Positions 1 to 9,081 of a DNA stretch of 64,000 bases are shown here, piece by piece. The number at the start of each line of letters is the position of its first letter. Position 1 is the first letter of the stretch. The notes beneath the pieces are model-generated. The model ran no database searches. It was not told the DNA's origin and worked only from the letters and a program-made list of their open reading frames with translations. This DNA is from Lateolabrax maculatus. Its lineage: Eukaryota > Chordata > Actinopteri > Acropomatiformes > Lateolabracidae. The stretch is from positions 25,166,501 to 25,230,500 of the forward strand of contig CM062209.1 of assembly GCA_031216445.1 (NCBI GenBank), given 5' to 3'. A program made the position numbers and the translations under genes.

Positions 1-380
1 AGCATTTGTCCGACCGAGGGTGAGTCGTCCAACCGGCGCCTCCTTTCCCCCCTCTGACTCATCGAGCAGATATGAATTGTCCGACCGAGGGTGAGACGTC
101 CAACCGGTGTCTCCCTCCCCACTCTGACTCACCGAGTGAGCATGAATTGTCCGACTGAGGGCGAATCATCCGACCGGCTGCCAGGTTGGCGATGAGTCAC
201 CCGCAGTCCGCCCCCACACTCCTCTTTTCTATCTGAGTGGGAGATCCTGGTGGGACAAACGAGACGTGGTCGGACAAAGGACATGCGGTTGGATATAGGG
301 TCTCCGGTCGGATGAATAAGGTCTGGAGCAGGCGGAGATTCTAGCTGGGATGAATCTCATCCAATCCAGTTCGCATCATC
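1..380. repeat. Left array of TCCGACCG / CGGTCGGA motifs
   Basis: Non-coding. Up to about 175 the motif reads gtccgaccgaggg or atccgaccgg on the + strand, alternating with cgtccaaccgg and separated by pyrimidine-rich ctctgactca segments with a spacing of roughly 75 bases. From about 240 the polarity flips: tggtgggacaaacgag, gtggtcggacaaa, tccggtcggatgaa. The same two motif forms recur at 25860-25905, 30790-31350 and 63461-64000. No ORF here is convincing. Confidence 0.8.
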
Positions 381-386
381 GGTGGG

Positions 387-2061
387 ATGATTCAGATTTG
401 TACGGACCTTTTAAGGTCCTCCTCAGTGCATAAAAGCAGAAGAGATCAGACTGTGCTTGGTTCTCCTCAGAAACAGATCTCTGCCTGCTTGCTGAGGTTT
501 AAAAAGATGGAGTACATGACAATGGTTATCCGATGGAGGCGCGTGCCACAGCAACACATCAATTTCCCCACAGTAGGTAGTGGGTGGTATGTGAGCAGGT
601 GGACGCACGCGGAATATGTGAACCAGCATTTGACGGTTATTTGCGCTCACCTATCCAGTGTTGATGTTCAGGCTTATACACTCAAACTGCTCAATATAAT
701 GAAGAAGCTATGGGCGGACCCGGTGTTAAATCTAATGGCCATGGGAACTTTTGAGGCTTTGTTGACAGAGGAACAACCGTCTTCTTCAATTTTCAACTCA
801 TATAATGTCACGCGCACCGAGATTCAGCTAGGAGTTAGCTTCTACGAACATGTCATGAAGACAGTGGCAATGGTGAAAGAGTGCAATTGGACCAAAAGAA
901 ATGAGCTGACCATTGCGGACGATAAGACGATGTTTAAGCTGTCCTGCAGACATGTGAGTGCTGAGTACATTCTCTCTTATATTTTTGTCAAAAGAAAAGA
1001 AATAAAGAAGTTTATATACGCCATTTCCATAAATTCTTTGATTGTTTCATGTCACCCTGACAGAAACCTCACAGCCTGCTCGTATTGATCTCGGGGTATG
1101 TCACCAACATGATCACAGTGCAATGCACCGAGCCCCAGACGATATACGACCTTATGCTGAAGCATGGTCTCCGTTGCTCCGACGTCTGGAATTCTGCAGT
1201 GTGCCTGTCAGCGAGGTCTCCTTGCACAGCACTGACTGACCACATGATGAATATAGTTTTTGTGAACAAGATCTCAGTGGGGTCCTCCTTCAATTGTCCA
1301 CCTGAGATCTCCACGTTCTACCACAACATGAAGCACATCAAAGTGCGTGCCAGACGAGAGGCGCTGAGATACAAGCCGTACATCCGACATTTCCACAGCA
1401 GAGGGGGGGCTGCGTCGCTCAAAGAGAGCAGGCCGACAGAGGACTTAATAACAGCGGCCCTTTACTACGAGGATACCATGAGTAAACTGAGCAGCGTGAT
1501 CGAGGCCGACGGTCGATTCGTCTCTAGTCACGCAATAGAAGGACATTGCGGTGAATACGTCGTAGAGCTGGGGCAGGACAACGACGTCATTCTCACAGGT
1601 ACTGTGATTCTGCGTTACATGTATTGCAAACGGTAATGTTGCAGACATCAGTGTAGAATTGTAAAAGTGATTTTGTTTTATAATGTTTTCTCATAGGTCC
1701 AACGTGTGCCGAAGGTGAGAGGGACAGTGAAACCAAGGAAAACGATCACCCCTTTGTCTGTTTCTGCTGCAACGAAATTTCTGACTACGCCCTGCCGTGT
1801 GGACATTTGTGTTGTCAGACTTGTTTGGTCACCCTGCAAAAACCAGATATCACGTGCGGTGTCTGCAGAGCCAAATCGATCCAGCGCTTTGTCATAAATG
1901 AGACCCCAGAATGGGATCCTGAATGTCAGGCATGCGGCAAGGTAAAACATTGGCTCGCCGGGTGTGGACATGTAACATGTACATGCAACAGCAACAGATG
2001 TCTTGTTTGCAATCTTCCAATTACAGTACTTCGAAGGCTGTTTTTATCAACTTGTGAATGA
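387..2061 (+). CDS. Spliced three-exon gene with two C-terminal zinc modules (RING-type)
   Basis: The likely structure is exons 387-953, 1064-1598 and 1697-2061, giving about 488 residues. Introns are 110 and 98 bases with GTGAGT and GTACTG donors and acceptors preceded by pyrimidine-rich tracts. Phase is kept at both joins: exon 1 ends in phase 0, and the codon split G|GT bridges exons 2 and 3. Exon 3 encodes a RING-like cluster (CFCCNE, then CGHLCCQTC, then CGVCR), then a second Cys/His cluster (CQACGK, CGHVTCTC, CLVC). This suggests an E3 ubiquitin ligase or other zinc-binding regulator. Exons 1 and 2 resemble no family I recognise. The start could also be the Met at 507. Spliced RING genes are known in fish herpesviruses, but the assignment here rests only on the cysteine pattern. 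Confidence 0.65.
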
Positions 2062-2342
2062 TGTGAAATCCTTGAGGCTGTGGAAGCGCTTTACTGTGTT
2101 TTTGTACATTTTGTGAGAATGACACATTCATTGTACACGATTGTATTTCTTTGTGCATTTTGTGAGAATGACACATTTCTCTACATGACACGATAGTATA
2201 ATCGCCCTTTAATAAATAAACAATTACAACAATGAGACACTGCACATTTTGTGAGAATGACACATTCATTGTACATGACACGATAGTATAAATGACCTGT
2301 AATAAATAAACCATTATAACAATGAGACAAGCGTGTTGGATT
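2062..2342 (+). repeat. 3' flank with duplicated poly(A) cassette
   Basis: Three partial copies of a block containing tttgtgagaatgacacat, two of which continue into catgacacgatagtata and then aataaataaa (2211 and again near 2300). The duplicated unit is about 105 bases. It lies just after the stop of the spliced RING gene, so the AATAAA signals probably serve that transcript. No coding sequence is seen. Confidence 0.65.
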
Positions 2343-5321
2343 CTATGTAGTTATGGTATGTAATATGATATGATCGGTTTCAACAGTGTCTACGACTTGT
2401 GTTGGTCCGCTGTAAGAACCCCGTGGACCTTCACACGTGCCGTCTGCTTTATGTACAAAGGCATGTTCGGGTACCTGAAAATGTGATGTGAATAGCTTTG
2501 CAAGATTGTACACGTACGAACTGTCGCGCTTTACGCACAGCAGGTAGTACGATCTCACCGTCTCATCTCTGTATGTCACGATAACATACATGAGAGAGCT
2601 CTTGTGTTCATTCCCGTACACCTCGTGCTCCCCACTCGGGCCCCAGCATATAAAAAGGGCACATTTGAGTCCCTGGGAGATCTGTTCCATCTGCGGGCAG
2701 TGACAGGAGCCTTGTGTGATTTCAGTGTAATCCCAGAGGGACGACTCCTCAACTTGTAACACCCCCAATAGTTTTTGGACAGGCGTGTCTCCTAGGTGGA
2801 CAATCTTCACGTCTTCACTGTTAAGGCCTTTTGCGATGTACATCGGAATCTTTCTCTTAGTAGGTTCAATGTCGAATGTGTGAACCGCATGGTGCCCTAG
2901 TTCCTGGGCCGAGGAAAGCCCAAGCCTGTTCCGTTGACTTATAACTTGACAGCCATTCCTTTTGACATCCCATTGCCGGTCCGCTTGTGATTCGAAGTCC
3001 GACCGAGGGATGTCTTGTTTCTCGGCGGCGACACCGCAGTGAGGCTCTACGTCGTATTCTGGCTTCTTGAATGTGAGGTGGTCTTCCGCTGTGACTCCTG
3101 CGTGTTTTTCAGGATTCCTTCGTTTTAGACGCTTCATTTTTCGCCTCACAGGGTTGTCTCCGCTCACCTCCATAGGTGTGTGCTCTGAACTCAGACTTTG
3201 TACGACAGTGCGTATCTGACTCTCGTAGTCTGTGAACATCTCACCCGTGGTGTCAGGGATGTCCATGGCGTCTTCTTGTTTGCACCCAAAGTCAGCGTTA
3301 CCGCTGGTGATGTCGTCATCGTCGTCGTCGTCACCATCCTTAATTACACGTACACACTTCTGTTTGAGCATATTCTTTATCCTTCCAACCGAAGCGTCTT
3401 TTCGATCGCGGATTTCCCCTGTCACATTTTCAGGATCGCACTTTTTAAGACCAAACAGTTGTTCTAGGGTTTGGGACAATCTAGATTTAAAGTGTAACAA
3501 TTGTTCATTCTTGGTCTTCAGATAGTATATTTCAGAGGTAAGATCCTCTATGTGTTCAAGACGGTCTTTGTCTTCAACTTCACGCCCGGCTATCATGCGT
3601 TTGAGCTCTTTCACATGGTCTTGATGTTGTAACAGCTTTTGGTTCATCGCGTCAGTTTCATTTTGAACGGCTCTCATCTCTTCCCCGTGCCTAACCTGGA
3701 CCTCTTTAATCTTGTCATTTAGTGTTGACTCGAGCCTCGTAAAGTTTCTCTCTCGATTTTGCAGTAAATCGATTTGCCTGTCCAAGTCATCCCGCATTTT
3801 CAAGTTTTCAGTCCGCGTCTTTCTGCTTACTGCCTTGTGTTCCGTTAGCTGCTTCTGTAGTTCTTCAACCTCACATCTCAAAGTCGTCTTCTCTGTCTCG
3901 TATGCCTGTGTGATTTGGATAATTTGTTTTCTCAAGTCATCGTTTGAGGTTTCTGTTCTACGACACGACTCTTGTGCTTTGTCCCTGCGTGCGACAGCCT
4001 TGGCGAATTGTTTTTCAATATCTTCGTTTACCATTTGTAACCCGGTCGTGCATTGTTCCAGGGTAGCCACTTTTCTCCTGGCTTCATCGCGCTCACGTTG
4101 CAACTGTGCGATTTCCTTTCGAGTGTGCGTTAAGTCAGTCTCCTTCTGTCTGTACTCAGTTTTCAAATCGACACTCCGATCACAGAGGTTGCCGATAATT
4201 TGAATGAGAATGCGTCGTATCTCGAGTACAGCACCCCATTCTCTCTCCAAGGACTCTATGCGGGACGTTGACGACGGGCGTGCTGTGTCACATGCCGGCA
4301 ATCTCTGGACGGCCCCTTTTAGAACGGTGAGTTGGGAGTCGTTTGTAGGATCGAGCGTGCCAGAGAGTTTCTCAAGTAGACCCTTTAATTCGTGGACGTG
4401 GTTCGCCTGACTGGCCTCAATGTTCTCCAGGACTCGGTCCGCCTGTTTAACCTGTTGTGTGCTTTGTATGAACCTGCACGCTTCAAACGTGTTTCGTAGG
4501 CAGGTCCCCAGTCTACGGACTGTGAGATCGTAACAGCCGCACAGTTCCATAGCAAGATCAAACCCTATGATATCCCGAGCTTTCGTACTCTCAAACGTCT
4601 CAAACCATTCAGCCAGTTCGTCGAAATTATTCTCCAGCGCTTCGACTGCTACCACGGTGTCATCCAGGGAGCCAGACGCGAGGGGTCTTTGGTCGGAGGC
4701 TGTCATGGAGACATCGGGTGCAGCGCTACAAGTTGAGGAGTCCGCCGCGATGACCAAAGGGAAGAGTCTTGATATGATATCTAAGAGCTTGACATGTGAA
4801 TTGTTTCCAGTACCCCATTGCGGTAGAAGATCTGCTACCACTTTCGTCCGCTCTCCACTGCTGTGATCCAGACGGCTGATAGTAGAGCTCCCAGAACCTG
4901 CGTCTGTGGCTCGTTCGTCCCTCTCCGTTGTACTCAAGTCTCTTGTGTCGTTCGGCTCTGCAATCCTTTTGCCACGACCACAAGCCCGTGTCCTCATCTC
5001 TCCTTCCCCCATCTCGAGTCTTCCTCGTTCGCTTTTCGTATTGTCGCTCTTCTTCTTCTTCTTCTTCATCTTTGTAGTCTTCGTCTGCTTCTTCTCCCTC
5101 TCTGTCTGTACCACCCCTGTACATGAAGGCGATTTGCCTCGATCCGTGTCTTTGTTGCTCTTCTTCTGTTTCTTCCCCTCCCTCTTGGTCTTGTCCCCAG
5201 TAACATCTGAATTCAGCCTCCCACCAAGAGGCAATTCGGTTTGCTCTTGTCCCCCTTTGGCTTTTTGAGGAGAGGAATCGCGGGCCGGTTGGTCGTGCGT
5301 GTTCCCTTCGCTTTGGCTCAT
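2343..5321 (-). CDS. Long coiled-coil protein of unknown function
   Basis: This is an open frame of 992 codons. The first ~150 residues are highly charged and Lys-rich with a run of seven lysines, the middle (roughly residues 350-640) is a long heptad-type coiled coil rich in Glu, Lys, Gln and Leu, and the last ~150 residues look globular. A run of six aspartates is encoded by GAT/GAC repeats near 3320. The N-terminal ~200 codons overlap in another frame the C-terminal part of the next upstream gene (4726-6687). One of the two overlapping tails is therefore probably shorter than drawn, and a later Met may be the true start here. Its size and coiled-coil build suit a tegument or structural protein, but I recognise no homologue. 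Confidence 0.7.
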   Translation of the reverse strand: MSQSEGNTHDQPARDSSPQKAKGGQEQTELPLGGRLNSDVTGDKTKREGKKQKKSNKDTDRGKSPSCTGVVQTEREKKQTKTTKMKKKKKKSDNTKSERGRLEMGEGEMRTRACGRGKRIAEPNDTRDLSTTERDERATDAGSGSSTISRLDHSSGERTKVVADLLPQWGTGNNSHVKLLDIISRLFPLVIAADSSTCSAAPDVSMTASDQRPLASGSLDDTVVAVEALENNFDELAEWFETFESTKARDIIGFDLAMELCGCYDLTVRRLGTCLRNTFEACRFIQSTQQVKQADRVLENIEASQANHVHELKGLLEKLSGTLDPTNDSQLTVLKGAVQRLPACDTARPSSTSRIESLEREWGAVLEIRRILIQIIGNLCDRSVDLKTEYRQKETDLTHTRKEIAQLQRERDEARRKVATLEQCTTGLQMVNEDIEKQFAKAVARRDKAQESCRRTETSNDDLRKQIIQITQAYETEKTTLRCEVEELQKQLTEHKAVSRKTRTENLKMRDDLDRQIDLLQNRERNFTRLESTLNDKIKEVQVRHGEEMRAVQNETDAMNQKLLQHQDHVKELKRMIAGREVEDKDRLEHIEDLTSEIYYLKTKNEQLLHFKSRLSQTLEQLFGLKKCDPENVTGEIRDRKDASVGRIKNMLKQKCVRVIKDGDDDDDDDITSGNADFGCKQEDAMDIPDTTGEMFTDYESQIRTVVQSLSSEHTPMEVSGDNPVRRKMKRLKRRNPEKHAGVTAEDHLTFKKPEYDVEPHCGVAAEKQDIPRSDFESQADRQWDVKRNGCQVISQRNRLGLSSAQELGHHAVHTFDIEPTKRKIPMYIAKGLNSEDVKIVHLGDTPVQKLLGVLQVEESSLWDYTEITQGSCHCPQMEQISQGLKCALFICWGPSGEHEVYGNEHKSSLMYVIVTYRDETVRSYYLLCVKRDSSYVYNLAKLFTSHFQVPEHAFVHKADGTCEGPRGSYSGPTQVVDTVETDHIILHTITT

Positions 5322-6687
5322 GTTCTCTCGCTTCTCTTTCTCTCCACTCTTCCCGTTGTTCTCCCCTCCACCTTTTGCAATCTAGTCTTTCTTCACAGCT
5401 CGCGCTGTACGCCCTACGGTGATTGAGGCAGTATCTGCCTTCCAGTGCAGTCCCCCGAGCTTGGCTTTGAAGGGCGAGCGCTTCTTCGCTTTCTGTTCCG
5501 TACACGATCCGTTCGTTGCCGGTATTTCGGGGGATTGTGGCGCAGAGAGTAGTGCAGATGCCACCCAGGAGCAACTTGTCTATCTGCAAAACAGCTGAAA
5601 CTCTCTTGGGTTCGGGCTCGCACACTACGGGCGATGCTCGGTAAGCGTACCCGCAGCGTTGGCACAACTCCCCCGTTTCTCGCTCGCTAGAGAGTAGATG
5701 GTGGTCGACTCTCAAAAGCGCGTGCAGTTTGTGTAGTTCCTGTGACCAACGGTCCAGCGCTCCGCAACATAGGGCTGTGAGAATAACTGCCCAATAGGGA
5801 GCCTGTATAACATCTTTGATAGAGATTCCTCCCGAGCACCTGGTCACCTCTAAGCCTACATGGGTAAGCCTTACGCGTAGCCACTGATCAGCGGATGGGA
5901 CTGTAGGTAACAGGTCCATCTCTTGGTTAACACTTGCACGCGTGAGAGTGTCTTGGTCGCGGTCTAGCTGCCACAACACGCATGTCCCCCAGGGCGCGAA
6001 TCGTGGGTTGGGTATCGTTGAGATCTCCGAGCGGTCCGCGTGGTCACGCAAACGCTCCAGGGTTAGCCTGCTCTGCTCGTGTAAGACCTTGAACGCAAGC
6101 GGAGCCCCAAGTGTGGACAGCGTGTCGTTCACCACTTCTGAGTCCAGACTGTCCCCTTCCGTAGAGTCCGGCGCGACCGAAGAAGACACGAAGGCGTTGT
6201 GGACGTGGCGGTTCACTGAGGCGTATATTCTAGATACGAGCATCTCAGGTTGATGCCCGCAAAACGCGTCCCCTGTGAAAGGGTAGGTGTTTTCGCGCGA
6301 AGCCGCTGTAGCGGCAGGTGCGTTCAGTATCACCCAAGCCAAGGGTGCTCTGGCTAGAACGCTGATCCTTTTCACCTTGTGGCCCTTGGTCTCGGTGTAC
6401 GTGTTGGAAAAGTGTTTGGTTGTAATGAGACCGTAACCGTCTCCGCCGTCCGTGTACACAGCCCGGAGAACGATATAACACGCACTGGGGATCACAGCAG
6501 ACTCTATGGGTATGCGAAACACCCCGTCGCACCCAGGCCCTGTCAGCGTTATAGTCGTAGGTATCCTTTTCTCTATGTGAAACATTTGCACCCAGGTGTA
6601 CTCTACGCGACTTATAGCATCTGTATCGTCGAACCGCACGGCCATGTGCCGAGCAGTACTCCAGTCGCCTCTCTGACAGGGTTCCAT
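4726..6687 (-). CDS. Unrecognised protein with Cys motif and charged C-terminus
   Basis: The Met at 6687 (MEPCQRGDW) is preferred over the longer frame start at 6825. The upstream part has little protein character and contains the poly(A) signal region of the neighbouring gene. About 650 residues result. The first ~450 residues look globular, with a CQRCGY pair near residue 350 and further cysteines beyond it. After about residue 450 the frame turns into Arg/Glu low complexity, antisense-free but overlapping the start of the coiled-coil gene in another frame, so the real end may be spliced or simply be this tail. No family is recognised. Confidence 0.6.
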   Translation of the reverse strand: MEPCQRGDWSTARHMAVRFDDTDAISRVEYTWVQMFHIEKRIPTTITLTGPGCDGVFRIPIESAVIPSACYIVLRAVYTDGGDGYGLITTKHFSNTYTETKGHKVKRISVLARAPLAWVILNAPAATAASRENTYPFTGDAFCGHQPEMLVSRIYASVNRHVHNAFVSSSVAPDSTEGDSLDSEVVNDTLSTLGAPLAFKVLHEQSRLTLERLRDHADRSEISTIPNPRFAPWGTCVLWQLDRDQDTLTRASVNQEMDLLPTVPSADQWLRVRLTHVGLEVTRCSGGISIKDVIQAPYWAVILTALCCGALDRWSQELHKLHALLRVDHHLLSSERETGELCQRCGYAYRASPVVCEPEPKRVSAVLQIDKLLLGGICTTLCATIPRNTGNERIVYGTESEEALALQSQARGTALEGRYCLNHRRAYSASCEERLDCKRWRGEQREEWREREAREHEPKRREHARPTGPRFLSSKSQRGTRANRIASWWEAEFRCYWGQDQEGGEETEEEQQRHGSRQIAFMYRGGTDREGEEADEDYKDEEEEEEERQYEKRTRKTRDGGRRDEDTGLWSWQKDCRAERHKRLEYNGEGRTSHRRRFWELYYQPSGSQQWRADESGSRSSTAMGYWKQFTCQALRYHIKTLPFGHRGGLLNL

Positions 6688-6786
6688 GGTCCGCCAGTCT
6701 CTGTCTGACAGTGTCTGTGAGTCAGCTTGTTGGGAACGACAACAGAAGAGATGAAGAGACGAAGAGACTAGTGTGTGTGAACACCT

Positions 6787-6792
6787 TTTATT
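6787..6792 (-). terminator. Poly(A) signal of the 6875-7630 gene
   Basis: AATAAA on the - strand, about 85 bases past the stop of the gene at 6875-7630 and about 100 bases upstream of the next gene's Met at 6687. This supports separate transcripts for the two - strand genes. Confidence 0.5.
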
Positions 6793-6874
6793 CATTTCAA
6801 GAGACGCAACACAACAGTGAGACAACTCTGTCTATAGTATAACAAATCAGTAAATGTACACAGGAAGGAATGAG

Positions 6875-7629
6875 TCAATCGTCATCAATGATAACTTTAA
6901 GCTTCTCGACGGTCTCGTCTTCCAATACATCCCGGTGCACCGCTTCATCGTCCCCTCGTGTCACGTTGAATTGGACTCGTGCGCTCGTCGCAGAGCCCTG
7001 GTCATCCCGGCGGTCGGAACACCAACCGCTACCTTGGCGTTGTTCAAGACAGTCGTCGCTGGAATCGTCGTCGCTGGAATCGTCGTCGCTGGAATCGTCG
7101 TCGCTGTCGTAACACCCTACGGCCCCGATTTCGAGACAGCAGCTGTGAGTGGTATTGCGCTCGAAAGCCTCCAGATACACACTCATATCCTCATCCTCCT
7201 CGAGTTCCACGTTGCTCTCGGTCGCTTCGATCGTTGCGTCGCCGAGCACTGAGGGGTCCCTCCCTGGTTCCAGGAGAGGCTGCTCGCACCGTCGCTGTTG
7301 CGTCTCCCGCGAGGCTAAGGTCTCGTCTCTGTCTTTGCTCACCAATCCCATTCTAGTGATATTGTTGCACTCTGTTATGATTTCGCCAACAGCCCCATCT
7401 TTTCTGCCCAGACTGTTTGTGATGCCTAAGTACAGACGGAGGTTATTATTGCCAAAGTCCGTGTATCTCAGAGAATCTCGGACTCTCCGCCACTCGGCTT
7501 CAAAGTGTTTAGACCCGTAATGTGTGCTGATAATATCTTTCAACCTGGCAAAGGGTATAGCTCGTACGGCTCTAAACAGCTCAACATCCTTCTGGTACGC
7601 ATTGCCTGAGGTGGTTTCGGCAGTAGCCA

Positions 7630-7630
<1 letters not shown>
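6875..7630 (-). CDS. Small acidic protein with Ser-Asp repeat
   Basis: About 251 residues from the Met at 7630. The frame continues upstream to 7705, but that stretch is translated microsatellite (Thr-His repeat), so it is excluded. The N-terminal ~110 residues look globular. The C-terminal half is acidic and holds a DDSSDDDSSDDDSSDD stretch made of exact 15-base repeats at about 7040-7105, a possible casein-kinase-2 target. It ends in an acidic tail. It lies in a - strand run with its neighbours. No family is recognised; an acidic phosphoprotein or transactivator would fit but is only a guess. Confidence 0.65.

Positions 7631-7631
<1 letters not shown>

Positions 7632-7662
<31 letters not shown>
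7632..7662. repeat. (GT)n microsatellite
   Basis: About 15 uninterrupted GT units directly upstream of the Met codon at 7630, between two - strand genes. Confidence 0.95.
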
Positions 7663-7663
<1 letters not shown>

Positions 7664-7683
7664 TTTTAGGGGGGTAAGACGTA

Positions 7684-9027
7684 TCAGAGACCCTTGGATG
7701 TGCACGCTACACAGCGTGAAGAGAGCGTCTCCATGTCCACTAGTACTTCGGAAAAAATTGGCTGCTTACATTTTACACAAGAAGTGTACATCTGTTTCAT
7801 TTCAGTAAACGTGCAAGTGTTGACGTCTTTGGTGCTGAGCGGCACGTTGATCATGGGCGCAGCGCAGCAGGAAGATCCGAATTTCATCTGCTCAAAGTCA
7901 AATTCCACATCGATGTTTCTCGGGTTGCCTTTCACTTCGGACGAGCGAAAGGTCTGATTTTTCAGACATCTCGAGCACCTCAGGTCTCCCTCTTTGCGAT
8001 GAGGCAGGGCGCTGGGTTGCCCGTGCATGAGGAGTATCTGCTTGTGGTTGTGGTCCACCCAGTTGAGATGGCAGTTGAGCACGGCGTAAAGCAACATCTG
8101 ACACTCGGGCTTTAGTTCTCTGAGCTTCTGGAAATGCTCGCCGTGGATGATATCGACAGCTCGTCGCAGTTCGGGTAGACACGCCGCGGCCATTTCCAGG
8201 GGCTGATCCGTCGTGTACGCGACAGCTAGCTTGTAGTAGCAACTCAGGCCCCATTCAGAATTGAGTGTAAGCATAGGGTATCCGACGGTTTTCACCACGT
8301 GGAAGGCCTTAACGAGTTTGGTGTAGTACGATTTCCTCCGTGCTGAGAAACAGTATTTTGACCACCTCACACATTTCTCCGGACCAGCGTTCTCGTCGTT
8401 CTCCTCAGTCTCCTTGACACTCGTCTTCCTGCGCTTCGCGCTACCGCACGCCCCGCGAGACCCGCGTTTCGATTTGCCTTTCTCACACGGCTCTTTGGCG
8501 CCGAGCTCTCTCGGCCCCTCGGTCGCCGCGACACAGCTCTGCGATGTCATCGCTACCGCGGCCTCGTGCGTGCTTTGACGCTGATTGGTGTTTGGTATCT
8601 GAGCGGGCGCAGCGTACCCCCCCATCGGCTCCGTCGGTCGGACGAGCGAGTCACGGATGGACGAATCGAGCCCAGTTAGATGGCCAGCGGGCACGGAGAT
8701 TACGGTGATCTCGTGGAGTACCGGTCGGGCATCCAGTCTACTAGCTGTGATGATCTCGAATGTCTCGGCTCTAATCGCACACAACTTTTTCGAAGACTCC
8801 TCCTCATTTAAGGCTAGGTCTTCCTTTATGTACCTATAAAAGTCGGCTAGGAGAGCCAGTCTGATCATTGCTCCGCTGCCCTGCATCTGACCCAGCTCGT
8901 CCCTACTTGGCGGCACGAGACTCGAACCTTGTGATTCGAACAGAGCTAAGGACAGTTCGTCCCACAGATCCACACAGAATTCGTAAGCCTCTCGATAGTC
9001 TGCGATCCTTGTCTTGGACGTGAGCAT
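7684..9027 (-). CDS. Protein with C-terminal zinc-ribbon-like region
   Basis: About 447 residues if started at the Met at 9027. The frame is open to 9291 (535 codons), and that extension would overlap the start of the divergent gene at 9082. The middle (near residues 180-220 of the short form) is basic and low in complexity, consistent with a nuclear localisation signal. The last ~90 residues carry paired cysteines: CSRC, then CCAAP, then CVKC and CVAC at the very end, the pattern of one or two zinc ribbons. I cannot name the family. The compact C-terminal zinc module hints at nucleic-acid or protein binding. It is transcribed away from the 9082 gene, presumably from a shared divergent promoter. 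Confidence 0.7.
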   Translation of the reverse strand: MLTSKTRIADYREAYEFCVDLWDELSLALFESQGSSLVPPSRDELGQMQGSGAMIRLALLADFYRYIKEDLALNEEESSKKLCAIRAETFEIITASRLDARPVLHEITVISVPAGHLTGLDSSIRDSLVRPTEPMGGYAAPAQIPNTNQRQSTHEAAVAMTSQSCVAATEGPRELGAKEPCEKGKSKRGSRGACGSAKRRKTSVKETEENDENAGPEKCVRWSKYCFSARRKSYYTKLVKAFHVVKTVGYPMLTLNSEWGLSCYYKLAVAYTTDQPLEMAAACLPELRRAVDIIHGEHFQKLRELKPECQMLLYAVLNCHLNWVDHNHKQILLMHGQPSALPHRKEGDLRCSRCLKNQTFRSSEVKGNPRNIDVEFDFEQMKFGSSCCAAPMINVPLSTKDVNTCTFTEMKQMYTSCVKCKQPIFSEVLVDMETLSSRCVACTSKGL

Positions 9028-9081
9028 CTTGACCAGTTGTGTCTGTATCCGTGGCGTAGAGCTTTCATCTCTCTGCTTAGA

